From GWA1-39-11 sp964640435 (GTDB lineage: Bacteria; Patescibacteriota; Microgenomatia; Levybacterales; GWA1-39-11): 64,000 nucleotides of DNA. The notes beneath the pieces were generated by a model, which was not told the DNA's origin, did not search any database, and saw nothing but the letters and a program-made list of their open reading frames with translations. The position numbers and the translations under genes were made by a program. Positions 35,455 to 44,624 of this stretch are shown piece by piece. The stretch covers positions 62,001-126,000 of the forward strand of contig CAZXFJ010000001.1 of assembly GCA_964640435.1 (NCBI GenBank), read 5' to 3'. Within the stretch, counting starts at the first letter, position 1, and each line of letters starts with the position of its first letter.

Positions 35455-37602
35455 ATGGCTGATAATTCAAGACAAGTACCACTCGATAAGATCCGAAATA
35501 TCGGAATCATTGCCCACATTGACGCAGGAAAAACAACAACTTCTGAGCGTATCCTTTATTACACTGGAAAATCATACAAAATTGGAGATATTGATGATGG
35601 AAACACAGTTATGGACTGGATGGATCAAGAAAGAGAAAGAGGTATTACTATCGTTTCTGCTGCTACAACAACTTTCTGGACTCACACAGAGTTAGGTCGA
35701 TCAGAAGGTCAAGATGTTCCATACAGAATCAATCTTATTGATACCCCAGGTCACGTTGACTTTACAGCAGAAGTAGAGCGTTCACTTCGTGTTCTTGATG
35801 GAGCAGTAACAGTACTTGATGCTGAAGAAGGAGTTCAATCACAGTCTGAAACAGTTTGGAGACAAGCTGATAAATATCACGTTCCACGTATCTGTTTTGT
35901 TAACAAAATGGATAAGCTTGGAGCAGACTTCTTAAAGACTGTTAAATCTATTGAAGATAGACTTGGAGCAAACCCATGTATTATGGTTCTTCCAATTGGA
36001 GCTGAAAATGACTTCGTTGGAGTTGTTGACCTTCTTAATATGAAAGCAATTACTTGGGATGGTGGAGAACTGGGTGCAAAATATGATGTTTCTGATGAAA
36101 TTCCTGAAAGCATGAAGGCTCAAGTTGAAGAATATCGCCACAAGATGATTGAGAAGATTGCTGAAAACAATGATGATCTTTTGGAAAAATACTTAAATAA
36201 TGAAGAAATCTCAAATGAAGAATTAAAGCAAGGTCTTCGTAAAGCTGTTGTTGGATATAAATTAGTTCCAATTTATGCTGGAACCTCACTTCGAAACAAA
36301 GGAGTGCAGCCACTTCTAGATGCTGTTGTTGATTATCTTCCATCACCAGCGGATCTTGGAATAGTTAAGGGAACAAATCCAAAAAATGGAGAAGAAGAGG
36401 AAAGAAAACTTGTTCCAGAAGAAGCATTTACAGGATTTGCATTCAAAGTTCAAATCGACCCACACGTTGGAAAAATTACATTCGTTCGTATCTACTCAGG
36501 AAAACTTGTATCAGGATCATATGCATTTAACTCAACTCGTGACGTAAAAGAGCGCGTTGGAAGACTTCTTCTTATGCATTCAAACCAAAGAGAAGAAATT
36601 GCAGAAGCATATGCCGGAGAAATCGTTGCTGTTGTTGGACTTAAGGATACAATCACCGGAGACACGATTTGTGATGAAACAAAACCAATTGTCCTTGAGA
36701 AGATTACTTTCCCAGAGCCTGTTATCTCTCTTGCTATTGAACCAAAAACAAAATCAGATCAAGAAAAGATGGGTCTTGCTTTGAAGCGACTCATGGAAGA
36801 GGATCCAACCTTTACAGTTAAAACAAACCACGAAACAAACCAAACCATTATTTCCGGAGTTGGAGAACTTCAACTTGAAATTATGGTTGATCGTATGAAG
36901 CGTGAATTTAACGTTGAAGCAAACGTTGGTGCACCTCAGGTTGCATACAAAGAAACATTCGGTCAAGAGGCAACTGGAGAGGGAAAATACATCAAGCAAA
37001 CTGGAGGACGTGGTCAATACGGTCACTGCTGGCTTCGTGTTGAGCCAATGCCAAGGGGTGAGGGAAGTGTATTCGTTAATGCAATTAAGGGAGGAGCAAT
37101 TCCTGCAGAATTCGTTACTTCAGTTGAAAAAGGAGTCAAGGAAACAGAAGAAAAAGGAATGTTACTTGGTTACCCAATGGTAGACATGAAAGTTACAGTT
37201 TATGATGGTTCTTACCACGATGTTGATTCATCAGATATCGCATTTAAGATTGCAGCATCTATGGCGCTTCAAGCAGCTTCTAAAAAAGGTGACATGAAAC
37301 TTCTGGAGCCTATTATGAAGATTGAGGTTACAACTCCAGAAGAATTTATGGGAGATGTTATTGGAGATTTGTCATCAAAGAGAGCGCAAATTTCAGGATC
37401 AGAAGAGCGCGGAAATGCACGTATAATTTTGGCTATGGTTCCATTGTCGGAACTTTCAGGATATGCAACAACTTTAAGATCAATGTCTCAAGGACGTGCA
37501 ACTTACTACATGGAGCCTTCACACTATGAAGAAGTTCCAACTAACATTGTTCAAGCAATGCTTGCAAAGTCCACCTTCACCGGACGCATGAACGCTCAAT
37601 AA
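35455..37602 (+). CDS. fusA: Elongation factor G
   Basis: Translocation GTPase, 715 residues. The G-motifs AHIDAGKTTT, RGITIVSA (effector region), DTPGHVDF and NKMDK are intact. Domains II-V follow in order, including GVGELQLE (domain III), GGRGQYGH (domain IV) and VTTPEEFMGDVIGDLSSKRAQI (domain V). It has its own promoter and leader here, about 4 kb away from rpsLG instead of in a str operon. Confidence 0.97.
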   Translation: MADNSRQVPLDKIRNIGIIAHIDAGKTTTSERILYYTGKSYKIGDIDDGNTVMDWMDQERERGITIVSAATTTFWTHTELGRSEGQDVPYRINLIDTPGHVDFTAEVERSLRVLDGAVTVLDAEEGVQSQSETVWRQADKYHVPRICFVNKMDKLGADFLKTVKSIEDRLGANPCIMVLPIGAENDFVGVVDLLNMKAITWDGGELGAKYDVSDEIPESMKAQVEEYRHKMIEKIAENNDDLLEKYLNNEEISNEELKQGLRKAVVGYKLVPIYAGTSLRNKGVQPLLDAVVDYLPSPADLGIVKGTNPKNGEEEERKLVPEEAFTGFAFKVQIDPHVGKITFVRIYSGKLVSGSYAFNSTRDVKERVGRLLLMHSNQREEIAEAYAGEIVAVVGLKDTITGDTICDETKPIVLEKITFPEPVISLAIEPKTKSDQEKMGLALKRLMEEDPTFTVKTNHETNQTIISGVGELQLEIMVDRMKREFNVEANVGAPQVAYKETFGQEATGEGKYIKQTGGRGQYGHCWLRVEPMPRGEGSVFVNAIKGGAIPAEFVTSVEKGVKETEEKGMLLGYPMVDMKVTVYDGSYHDVDSSDIAFKIAASMALQAASKKGDMKLLEPIMKIEVTTPEEFMGDVIGDLSSKRAQISGSEERGNARIILAMVPLSELSGYATTLRSMSQGRATYYMEPSHYEEVPTNIVQAMLAKSTFTGRMNAQ

Positions 37603-37627
37603 TCTAGGGCTTTAATTTTCTTCACAG

Positions 37628-38392
37628 TTAAATTTCAAATTCCATACCGTCGTATGCTGCTGTAGTATTGGAGAAAATTTTCTTTGCTTCATCTTCTGCC
37701 CATTTTCTATCAGATGTTTCAGGAAAAAGATTTGCTCCAAAGTGGGTAAGAATTAATTTCTTTACATTCCCATCTTTTGCAAGAGTTGCTGCTTGAATAG
37801 GATCTAAATGTCCCCAGATGTCAGGATCTTCAGTTTTTTTATTTGCACATTCTGAAATTAGTAAATCAGCATCTTGAGCAAGTTTTTTTGCTTCGTCTGT
37901 AAATCCACAATCGCCAGTGTATGCAATCATTTTTCCTTCTATTTCAAATTTAAATCCATGATCAATATATGCATGTTTTTGTTTAATGGCAGCAGCTTTA
38001 AAAGGAATATTTTCAAATTCTTCAGATAGTTCATGAAGTCTTATTTCGGTTTTTAATTCCCCGATAACACCTTCAATTGGTTCATAGCCAATCGTGAATG
38101 GAGGATCGACTATGGTTTTAAAATCTTTTGCTCTGTCTGTTCCAACATAGACGTCAATTCCTTGCTTAAAGTTGAATTTTGCTAGTGTATGAAGACCGGA
38201 GGTATGATCTATATGGAAATGGGAGATAAATAGAGTAATGGGTTTATATTCATTAATGTATTGGTCAAGCTTGTAGAATCCATTTCCTGCATCAAGAATA
38301 ATATATTGGTCTTTTGTGTCTATTAAGATACATGGTGTATCTCCAGTGGGGCTTGAATACCATCCGTTTGTGCCAAGAAATGTTATTTTCAT
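37628..38392 (-). CDS. Metallo-beta-lactamase fold hydrolase (RNase Z-like)
   Basis: 254 residues. MKITFLGTNGWYSSPTGDTPC is the RNase Z-type start, SHFHIDHTSGL the metal motif, YTGDCGFTDE the bridging Asp region, and LTHFGAN the last His region. ECANKK lies between them. An RNase Z exosite arm is not obvious, so it may be an arylsulfatase/phosphodiesterase-like member rather than tRNase Z. A leaderless promoter is visible on the minus strand. Confidence 0.75.
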   Translation of the reverse strand: MKITFLGTNGWYSSPTGDTPCILIDTKDQYIILDAGNGFYKLDQYINEYKPITLFISHFHIDHTSGLHTLAKFNFKQGIDVYVGTDRAKDFKTIVDPPFTIGYEPIEGVIGELKTEIRLHELSEEFENIPFKAAAIKQKHAYIDHGFKFEIEGKMIAYTGDCGFTDEAKKLAQDADLLISECANKKTEDPDIWGHLDPIQAATLAKDGNVKKLILTHFGANLFPETSDRKWAEDEAKKIFSNTTAAYDGMEFEI

Positions 38393-38398
38393 TTTTTT

Positions 38399-38404
38399 AT
38401 TATA
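38399..38404 (-). promoter_or_regulatory. -10 element, leaderless start of the 37628-38392 gene
   Basis: TATAAT on the minus strand, 6 nt before the start codon. Confidence 0.65.
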
Positions 38405-38490
38405 GCAAACCTAAACATTGTTATATTTTTAACAATTAGTATAAATTTATTAATAATTTCAAAAAACTACAATGTTACAGATAAGTTCTG

Positions 38491-38496
38491 TATAAT
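38491..38496 (+). promoter_or_regulatory. -10 element, leaderless start of the ATP-citrate lyase operon
   Basis: TATAAT ends 6 nt before the ATG at 38503. No strong -35 is seen. Confidence 0.65.
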
Positions 38497-38502
38497 ATTT
38501 TT

Positions 38503-39687
38503 ATGCCAAGAATCAAACTGTCCGAATTTCGGGCAAAAACTATTGTTGCAGACTATTTAGGCACCGATTATACCGGAATTTCTTTTGATGCAGATTCTGA
38601 CGGCGTATCAAAGCTTGATGAAACAGTGAAGCCAGATGCTCGATACGTTGTAAAAGTTGATCAAGGGATAAAAAAGCGTTTTAAACAAGGTTTAATTAAA
38701 CTTGATGTAACTGGAGTTGATCAGATAATGGATGCATTATCAGATCTTCGTAAAAAAGGATTTAACCATTTTTTAATTGAAGAGCTTGTCCCACATGAGG
38801 ACCATGAGGAGCGATATCTAGCACTCGAGCGCACAGATAAGGGAATTGTTATTCATTATTCACTTCATGGAGGAGTTGAGATTGAGTCTCATCAGTCAGA
38901 TGTTAAAACAGCAATTTTAAAAGATTCAGAAGAGGTAAGAAGAATTGCTGAGGAGATTGATCTAAATCCAGATACTCTCGAAAAAATAGTTGAGCTTTTT
39001 GATATTAATTATTTTTCATTCTTAGAGATAAACCCACTCGTTATTTCTTTTAAGAATCCATACTTTTTAGATATTGCTTCAGAAGTAGATTCTGCAGCAG
39101 AATTCTTTGTTGATACGTGGTCGCTTGATGACATCCGTAATGCAAAACGTAACTTAACAGAAGAAGAAATAAATGTTAGAAAGTTATCAGAAAAAAGTTC
39201 TTCATCTCTTTCTTTAACTGTTCTAAATCCAAATGGTTCTATTTTCATGTTACTATCTGGTGGAGGAATAAGCGTGGCACTTGCAGATGAAGTAAAGAAC
39301 TTGGGTCTTGGTCATGAGCTAGCAAATTATGGAGAATATTCTGGAAACCCAACTGAAGAAGAAACATACATATATACTCAAAATATCTTATCTCTTCTTC
39401 TAAAAAGTACAGCAACAAAAAAAGTTCTTGTTATAGGTGGAGGAGTTGCAAACTTTACAGATGTTCGCAAAACATTTAAGGGAGTAATTCGAGCGTTATC
39501 TGAAGTTGCTGATAAGTTGCAAGAGCAAAATGTTAAAGTCTTTGTTCGTCGTGGAGGTCCAAATCAGGAAGAGGGTCTTGCTCAGATGAAAAAGTTTTTA
39601 GAGAACAATAATATTTTAGGATCTGTGGATGGACCAAGTATGGTTGTTTCAGAAGTAGTTGATCAGGCTATAAAAACAATAAATTAA
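38503..39687 (+). CDS. aclB: ATP-citrate lyase, small (ATP-grasp/citrate-binding) subunit
   Basis: With the next gene it cleaves citrate and CoA, using ATP, to oxaloacetate and acetyl-CoA. 394 residues that follow the N-terminal part of human ACLY. The ATP-grasp region has FLIEELVPHEDHEERY, a HGGVEIE segment and FLEINPLVI. The citrate-binding region has LTVLNPNGSIFMLLSGGG, ELANYGEYSGNPTEEETY, GGGVANFTDV (Asn317-Phe-Thr319) and VFVRRGGPNQEEG (Arg349/350). These segments are specific to citrate lyase rather than succinyl-CoA synthetase. It is followed after 1 nt by the large subunit gene, the two-gene order known from reductive TCA bacteria. Unexpected in a reduced genome. Confidence 0.92.
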   Translation: MPRIKLSEFRAKTIVADYLGTDYTGISFDADSDGVSKLDETVKPDARYVVKVDQGIKKRFKQGLIKLDVTGVDQIMDALSDLRKKGFNHFLIEELVPHEDHEERYLALERTDKGIVIHYSLHGGVEIESHQSDVKTAILKDSEEVRRIAEEIDLNPDTLEKIVELFDINYFSFLEINPLVISFKNPYFLDIASEVDSAAEFFVDTWSLDDIRNAKRNLTEEEINVRKLSEKSSSSLSLTVLNPNGSIFMLLSGGGISVALADEVKNLGLGHELANYGEYSGNPTEEETYIYTQNILSLLLKSTATKKVLVIGGGVANFTDVRKTFKGVIRALSEVADKLQEQNVKVFVRRGGPNQEEGLAQMKKFLENNNILGSVDGPSMVVSEVVDQAIKTIN

Positions 39688-39688
39688 T

Positions 39689-41485
39689 ATGTTTGACGTT
39701 GAAAAAATAATAAATTCAGATCAGAAGGTTTTGGCCATTGGGTCATACCCTTCAATAATTCAAGCTATGCTTGATTTTGATTTCCTCGCAGGAAAGAAAA
39801 ATCCAAGTGTTGTGGGAATTGTTGCCTCGGGCCGCCGTGGTGAGCGATATTTCTTTGGTAAAAAAGAAATAAGAATTCCTGTATATTCTTCTGCAAAAAA
39901 ATTACCTGAAAAACTAAAAGAAGAAATAACATACATCATTAATCTTGGATCAGGCCGCCGTGTCTTAACTTCAACAACAGAGGCTTTAGAAAATCTACCA
40001 AATGTAGTTGGTGGATCAGTATTTGCAGAAGATACTCCAGAAAAACATGCAATTGATTTAAAAGCATATATTGAAGCAAGGAAAATCTTTTTAACAGGAC
40101 CTGCGTCTGTTGGGTTTTTAATTCCAGGAATATTTAAGCTTGGCGCTATTGGTGGAGTAACACACAAGCAGTTAATTGACGCAAAATTATTTGAACGAGG
40201 AAATGTTGCAGTTTTCTCTGCTTCGGGTGGAACTACAAATGAGTTAATTAATATTCTCGCACAGCACAATAAAAAGATTTCTTTTGCCCTTCATTTTGGA
40301 GGAGATAGGTTCCCTATGGTTCCACCAAAAGAGGCATTTTTAGCAGCACAAGCAGATCCTGCAACAACTCACATTGTATATTTTGGTGAACTTGGTGGAA
40401 TCGATGAATATGCAGTCTGTCAACTAATTCAGGAAGGAAAATTGACAAAACCAATTATAGTTTATATTGCTGGAGTAGTTGCTGAGGTTTTCCCAGAATC
40501 TCCTCAATTTGGTCACGCAAAAGCTATGGCATCAACCGCACGTGAAACAGCTCGTGCAAAGCGCGATGCATTAAAAGCCGCTAGTGCTCAGGTTGCAGAA
40601 AGTTTTGCAGAATTTGTTGCTCTTATGAGCAATATTCCATCGCACTCAACCACTGAAGAGAAAAAGCACAATGATATAATTACGCAACATATGGAAAACA
40701 GAAAGCATGCTATTATTGCTACCAGTATTTCAAAAGATGAAGACGGACAGGTAAAAGTTTTGGGACAAGATTTACTAAAGTTTGCAGAAGATCACTCTTT
40801 TGGTTATATAGTTGTCTCAATGTTTTTGGGTAAACAGATAAAAAGCCGCGAGCTCGAAGACTATATTAATTTTATCTTGAAGCTTCTTGTTGATCATGGA
40901 CCTTATGTTTCAGGAGCAGTAAACACTATTGTTACCTCTCGCGCTGGTCGTGATTTAGTTTCGTCTCTTTCCGCAGGACTTCTAACAGTTGGACCAAGAT
41001 TTGGAGGAGCAATTAATGAAGCAGCTGCTAATTGGATTGAGGGAGTTGAGAGTGGAGAATCTGCAGAAAAATTTGTTGAAAGCTTTGCTGCTAAGAAAAA
41101 ATATGTTTTAGGAATTGGACATAAAAAATACAGAGTAGATATGCCTGATCCAAGAGTTACTGCAATTAAAAAATATACTGAAGGACTTGATGCAAAGTAC
41201 ACAAAGTTTGCGTTAAGTGTAGAAAAAGTTACAGTTGCTAAAAAAGGCAATCTAATTCTAAATGTTGATGGTGCAATAGCCGCAGTTTTGCTTGATATTT
41301 TAAGTGAAAAAGAAGGATATACAGTAGACGAACTTAAAGAGCTTGTTGAAACAGAATTCTTTAATGGATTATTCGTCTTATCTCGCTCTGTTGGATTTAT
41401 TTCACATTTCTTAGATCAAAAAAGAATGGATGAGGGACTGTTTAGACTAGAAGAAGAGCATGTAGCCGATGCCTCTGGTGAATAG
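39689..41485 (+). CDS. aclA: ATP-citrate lyase, large (CoA-ligase/citrate synthase-like) subunit
   Basis: 598 residues corresponding to the C-terminal part of ACLY. A CoA-binding Rossmann region and CoA-ligase region come first; the phospho-histidine is His276 in SPQFGHAKAM, aligned with human His760 (FGHAG). The citrate synthase-homology module then shows DHGPYVSGAVNTIVTSRAG, GLLTVGPRFGGAINEAA, LGIGHKKYRVDMPDPRV, NLILNVDGAIAAVLLD and VGFISHFLDQKRMDEGLFR. All catalytic regions look intact, so the enzyme should be active. Start at AATATG, 1 nt after aclB. No other citrate-cycle gene is seen here, so the route (acetyl-CoA supply, oxaloacetate supply or citrate use) is open. Confidence 0.93.
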   Translation: MFDVEKIINSDQKVLAIGSYPSIIQAMLDFDFLAGKKNPSVVGIVASGRRGERYFFGKKEIRIPVYSSAKKLPEKLKEEITYIINLGSGRRVLTSTTEALENLPNVVGGSVFAEDTPEKHAIDLKAYIEARKIFLTGPASVGFLIPGIFKLGAIGGVTHKQLIDAKLFERGNVAVFSASGGTTNELINILAQHNKKISFALHFGGDRFPMVPPKEAFLAAQADPATTHIVYFGELGGIDEYAVCQLIQEGKLTKPIIVYIAGVVAEVFPESPQFGHAKAMASTARETARAKRDALKAASAQVAESFAEFVALMSNIPSHSTTEEKKHNDIITQHMENRKHAIIATSISKDEDGQVKVLGQDLLKFAEDHSFGYIVVSMFLGKQIKSRELEDYINFILKLLVDHGPYVSGAVNTIVTSRAGRDLVSSLSAGLLTVGPRFGGAINEAAANWIEGVESGESAEKFVESFAAKKKYVLGIGHKKYRVDMPDPRVTAIKKYTEGLDAKYTKFALSVEKVTVAKKGNLILNVDGAIAAVLLDILSEKEGYTVDELKELVETEFFNGLFVLSRSVGFISHFLDQKRMDEGLFRLEEEHVADASGE

Positions 41486-41494
41486 TTATTGTGG

Positions 41495-41500
41495 TAAAAT
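41495..41500 (+). promoter_or_regulatory. Extended -10 of murB, leaderless start
   Basis: TGG plus TAAAAT, ending 6 nt before the ATG at 41507. Confidence 0.65.
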
Positions 41501-41506
41501 ACCTCT

Positions 41507-42466
41507 ATGAAAGTTTTTCCCGATTTTGAGATTCGTGATTTGCTTTGGTATAAAATCGGAGGCAAAGTTAGGTTATTTATTGAAGTTTCTACAAAGCAGG
41601 ATATAAAAGATGCTTTTACCCTTATTAAGCGAGAAAAAATACAGAAAATTCTCTTTATTGGAACGGGTTCAAATCTTATTTTTCCAGACGACTACTTTGA
41701 CGGAGCAGTTATAAAATTTGTGCCAAGTAACGATCCAATCAGGCTTGTTAAACCACATGTAATCGAAGCAGATGCTGGAGTAATTCTAGATGATGTTCTT
41801 CAGTTTGCATTTAATAATAATCTTGCAGGTCTTGAATGGGCTGGGGGATTGCCGGGAGATGTTGGGGCAGCCATTCGAGGAAACGTTGGTGCATTTGGCG
41901 GAGAGATAAAGGATAGTGTTGCAGAAGTGGAAACGTTTGAAATCACAAATGGTAAGCCAAAGTTTAGAACCTTAAAGCGTCATCAATTGAAATTCTCATA
42001 CAGAAATTCTTTAGTGAAGAAGAAAAAGCTTGGGGTACTCACTGCTACATTTAGGCTTAAGAAGGTAACAGATTCGGAAATGCTGAAAGTTAGATCAACT
42101 TACTTACATAATATTGAATACAGAAAGATAAGGCATCCACTCGAGTATCCAAATTGTGGATCAGTATTTAAGAATGTTGCTGATCCGATTCATGTAGGAA
42201 AAGTTATAGAAGTTTTCCCAGACCTTGAAGAGAAAATAAAAAGAGATTGGCATGGTAAGGTTGCCATGGGGTATTTGATAAAGAGACTAGATTTGGGAGA
42301 GTTTCGCGTTGGAAATGCTATGGTATCAGCAAAGCATAGTAATTTTGTTGTTAACCTTGGCGGAGCACGATCAACAGATGTCTTGGCAATAATTAAAACT
42401 ATTCAAGATAAATTTGTAGAAACTTTTGATTTTCTGCCTGAAGTGGAGGTGGAAATAGTAAATTAA
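41507..42466 (+). CDS. murB: UDP-N-acetylenolpyruvoylglucosamine reductase
   Basis: NADPH-dependent FAD enzyme that makes UDP-N-acetylmuramic acid for peptidoglycan. 319 residues. The FAD-binding start LLWYKIGGKVRLFIEV, FIGTGSNLIFPDD, LEWAGGLPGDVGAAIRGNVGAFGGE, YRNSLVKKKKLGVL and NCGSVFKN are family motifs; the last lies next to the proton-donor position, here Cys-Gly-Ser. The C-terminal LPEVEVEIVN carries the conserved Glu. The following small gene shares its stop/start base. Confidence 0.94.
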   Translation: MKVFPDFEIRDLLWYKIGGKVRLFIEVSTKQDIKDAFTLIKREKIQKILFIGTGSNLIFPDDYFDGAVIKFVPSNDPIRLVKPHVIEADAGVILDDVLQFAFNNNLAGLEWAGGLPGDVGAAIRGNVGAFGGEIKDSVAEVETFEITNGKPKFRTLKRHQLKFSYRNSLVKKKKLGVLTATFRLKKVTDSEMLKVRSTYLHNIEYRKIRHPLEYPNCGSVFKNVADPIHVGKVIEVFPDLEEKIKRDWHGKVAMGYLIKRLDLGEFRVGNAMVSAKHSNFVVNLGGARSTDVLAIIKTIQDKFVETFDFLPEVEVEIVN

Positions 42467-42738
42467 TGGACGAGAACAACGAACAACAACAGTTAAATTT
42501 AAACATTAATTTTGATTCAACTCCAGTTTTATATACAGATAACATTGTTATGACAACAAATGAGAATGGATTTGTACTCAATGTCATGCAGCAACTCATG
42601 ACAACAAACCAGGTAAGAGTTGTTTCAAGAATTGGAATGAGTCGAGATCACGCTAAAAAGCTCGTAAAAGAAATGGGAAGACTCCTTGCCATGACTGAGG
42701 GAGAGGGACAGACTCAAGAAACTAAAAAGAAGAACTAG
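42466..42738 (+). CDS. DUF3467-like small protein (90 aa)
   Basis: Small soluble protein. TPVLYTDNIVMTTNENGFVLNVMQQL and VVSRIGMSRDHAKKLVKEMGRLL fit the DUF3467 pattern (a short beta-rich part and an RI-M-S-x-x-HAK helix). Function of the family is unknown. Its ATG overlaps the murB stop by one base, so translation is coupled; the Gln/Asn-rich start and Lys-rich end look disordered. Confidence 0.65.
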   Translation: MDENNEQQQLNLNINFDSTPVLYTDNIVMTTNENGFVLNVMQQLMTTNQVRVVSRIGMSRDHAKKLVKEMGRLLAMTEGEGQTQETKKKN

Positions 42739-42788
42739 TCAATTGTAAGAGTTTGCCTGAACCTATTGACACCAGTTTGATGCAGTAG

Positions 42789-42794
42789 TATAAG
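42789..42794 (+). promoter_or_regulatory. -10-like element before the 42801 gene
   Basis: TATAAG ends 6 nt before the ATG at 42801, again predicting a leaderless mRNA. Confidence 0.45.
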
Positions 42795-42800
42795 CAAATT

Positions 42801-43445
42801 ATGGTAGCAGTTGAGAGAGGCGTTTCTCTTGGTTTGCCAATTGATATCCCCGTTGCATCGGCACAGACTTCTTATGACCGTGTCACAGATCACAAAATCC
42901 TTAAGGGATTGCACGATGGAAATGTTAAAAGGGTTGATGGTAATTACTTAAATAGAAACATTCCAATCGCATACGATACCGACAGAGCACTTCTTCAGCA
43001 GTTAGGGGTTCCATATTTTATGTACGATGCTCTATGGGGAGCTAATTGGATTGATGGAAATATCCCGGATGAGCAGCGTAAAAAAGAATTGTCTTATCAG
43101 TTTTATGATCCTGGAATTCAGTTAATTGAGAATGTAGAATCAAATGTTCGTGTAGTTATTGACCTTGATAGAAAGGGGCCTTTATATGTTGTTGGTATTC
43201 AAAAAGTCGATCCGCGGAGATCCTATGCAAATGAAAATCTTGTTCGCGATGCTAAGTTTAAGCTTGGTCAGAGTGGAGAAACATATATAGACCCAATGGG
43301 AATTACTCGTGAGTATATTCGCTACGATAAAGACTATGATGTTCGCGACAAAGATCATTTAGAAGATAATTTTGCTGTTGCAGAGCCACTTGTTGCATTG
43401 GGACATGTTGCTTCTATTCTTGGATATAGGATAAGAAGCGTATAG
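42801..43445 (+). CDS. Uncharacterised protein (214 aa)
   Basis: Not recognised. Soluble, with many charged and aromatic residues. Notable segments are LLQQLGVPYFMYDALWGANWIDG and DPMGITREYIRYDKDYDVRDKDHLEDNF. No signal peptide or known motif. It is a free-standing gene with its own leaderless -10 element; good codon use and a clean start support it as real. Confidence 0.6.
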   Translation: MVAVERGVSLGLPIDIPVASAQTSYDRVTDHKILKGLHDGNVKRVDGNYLNRNIPIAYDTDRALLQQLGVPYFMYDALWGANWIDGNIPDEQRKKELSYQFYDPGIQLIENVESNVRVVIDLDRKGPLYVVGIQKVDPRRSYANENLVRDAKFKLGQSGETYIDPMGITREYIRYDKDYDVRDKDHLEDNFAVAEPLVALGHVASILGYRIRSV

Positions 43446-43485
43446 TTTGACTTAATTCATTTTTTTCCTGTAAACTGTATTTTCA

Positions 43486-44067
43486 ATGACCCCGTTTGAT
43501 ATTCTCCGATTTAATTTTGAATGGATGACTTGGAACATCTTTTTGGCTATTATACCTGTTGTATTTGGTCGATGGATGGTTAAGGGTAAGACAAATATTA
43601 AGCGTATCCTTGCGGGTTTTGTGTGGTTCTTCTTTTTACCAAATTCAATCTATCTATTAACTGATCCAATTAATTTGTTTAAGGATGCAAGATTTTTAAC
43701 AGGGATATATTTGATGCTGGACATAATTTTGTTTGCAATCCTTCTTCCAATTGGAGTCGTGACTTACATAATTTCGATGGGGTATTTTGAACGCATGCTC
43801 AATAAGGTTAAGGATAAGATTCTTAAACATTCGATTATTTTTATTCTTAACTCCTTGGTAGCCTTTGGAGTAGTATTAGGTCGTTTTCAAAGAGTGAACT
43901 CCTGGGAAGTGATCACTGATATACCCAACGTTATTGAAAAAAGCTTAGGAATACTCGCCTCACCTTCGCTTATGTCATGGGTAATATTTTTTGTAATATG
44001 TTTTGAGATTGTATATTATTACTTTGGTTCATTTGAAAGGCTTCGCCAAAGAGTCATCGCTGCGTAG
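43486..44067 (+). CDS. DUF1361-like membrane protein
   Basis: 193 residues, about five to six helices. WNIFLAIIPVVFGRWM, FVWFFFLPNSIYLLTDPINLF and GVVLGRFQRVNSWEVITDIPNV match the DUF1361 family, whose function is unknown. Its last 49 nt overlap the converging glycosylase gene on the other strand. A weak -10 (TAAACT, 43471) precedes it. Confidence 0.75.
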   Translation: MTPFDILRFNFEWMTWNIFLAIIPVVFGRWMVKGKTNIKRILAGFVWFFFLPNSIYLLTDPINLFKDARFLTGIYLMLDIILFAILLPIGVVTYIISMGYFERMLNKVKDKILKHSIIFILNSLVAFGVVLGRFQRVNSWEVITDIPNVIEKSLGILASPSLMSWVIFFVICFEIVYYYFGSFERLRQRVIAA

Positions 44068-44624
44068 GTCCTAAAAGGACTCCATTTTTTAGATAGTTTT
44101 TCCATTTGTTTTACTGTTGGTTTTTTCTTTAGCTTATAGACTTTCATAATTGCATTTTGAAGACCAAGATCTCCATAAGAAAAGATATCAGGGCGTCCTA
44201 GAGAGAACATGAGAAACATTTCAGCGGTCCACCGACCAATGCCTTTAACCTTAACAAGTTCCTCAATAATTACTTCGCTATCAATTTCATTAAATTTATT
44301 AAGCTCAAGTTCTCTTTTTGTTACTTTTTCAGATAAATCTTTAAGATATGAGGTCTTTTGTTTTGAAAGGCCTACTTCTCTTAATTTTTCATCAGAAATT
44401 TTTAATAAGTCATTTGGGTTAACAAATTTATTCTTAAATAAGTTCTCAAATCTACTAAAAATAGTTGCAGCGGCTTTTACCGATAATTGTTGTCCAACGA
44501 TTGACCGCGTTAGGCGATAAAAAGGATCAGGGTGAACTGCAAGCTCAAAAGGTAAAATACTAAGGGAGGTTTGGTGAAGAATAGGGTCTGTGATTTTAAA
44601 ATGCTCGATTGCTTTTTTGTACAC
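44019..44624 (-). CDS. AlkA-like DNA glycosylase (3-methyladenine, HhH-GPD)
   Basis: 201 residues. LTRSIVGQQLSVKAAATIF, the helix-hairpin-helix VKGIGRWTAEMFLMF, and the catalytic Asp (D152 in FSYGDLGLQNA) define an alkylation-repair base excision enzyme; no Fe-S Cys cluster, as expected for AlkA. It starts at GTG, sharing one base with the stop of the upstream LytR_C gene (TAGTG). Ends inside the converging DUF1361 gene. Confidence 0.88.
   Translation of the reverse strand: MYKKAIEHFKITDPILHQTSLSILPFELAVHPDPFYRLTRSIVGQQLSVKAAATIFSRFENLFKNKFVNPNDLLKISDEKLREVGLSKQKTSYLKDLSEKVTKRELELNKFNEIDSEVIIEELVKVKGIGRWTAEMFLMFSLGRPDIFSYGDLGLQNAIMKVYKLKKKPTVKQMEKLSKKWSPFRTYAAMTLWRSLSNEPK

Noticed and set aside
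38503..39687. Succinyl-CoA synthetase beta subunit
   Set aside because: The NFT and VRRGGPN segments and the partner with a citrate synthase-like module are specific to ATP-citrate lyase.
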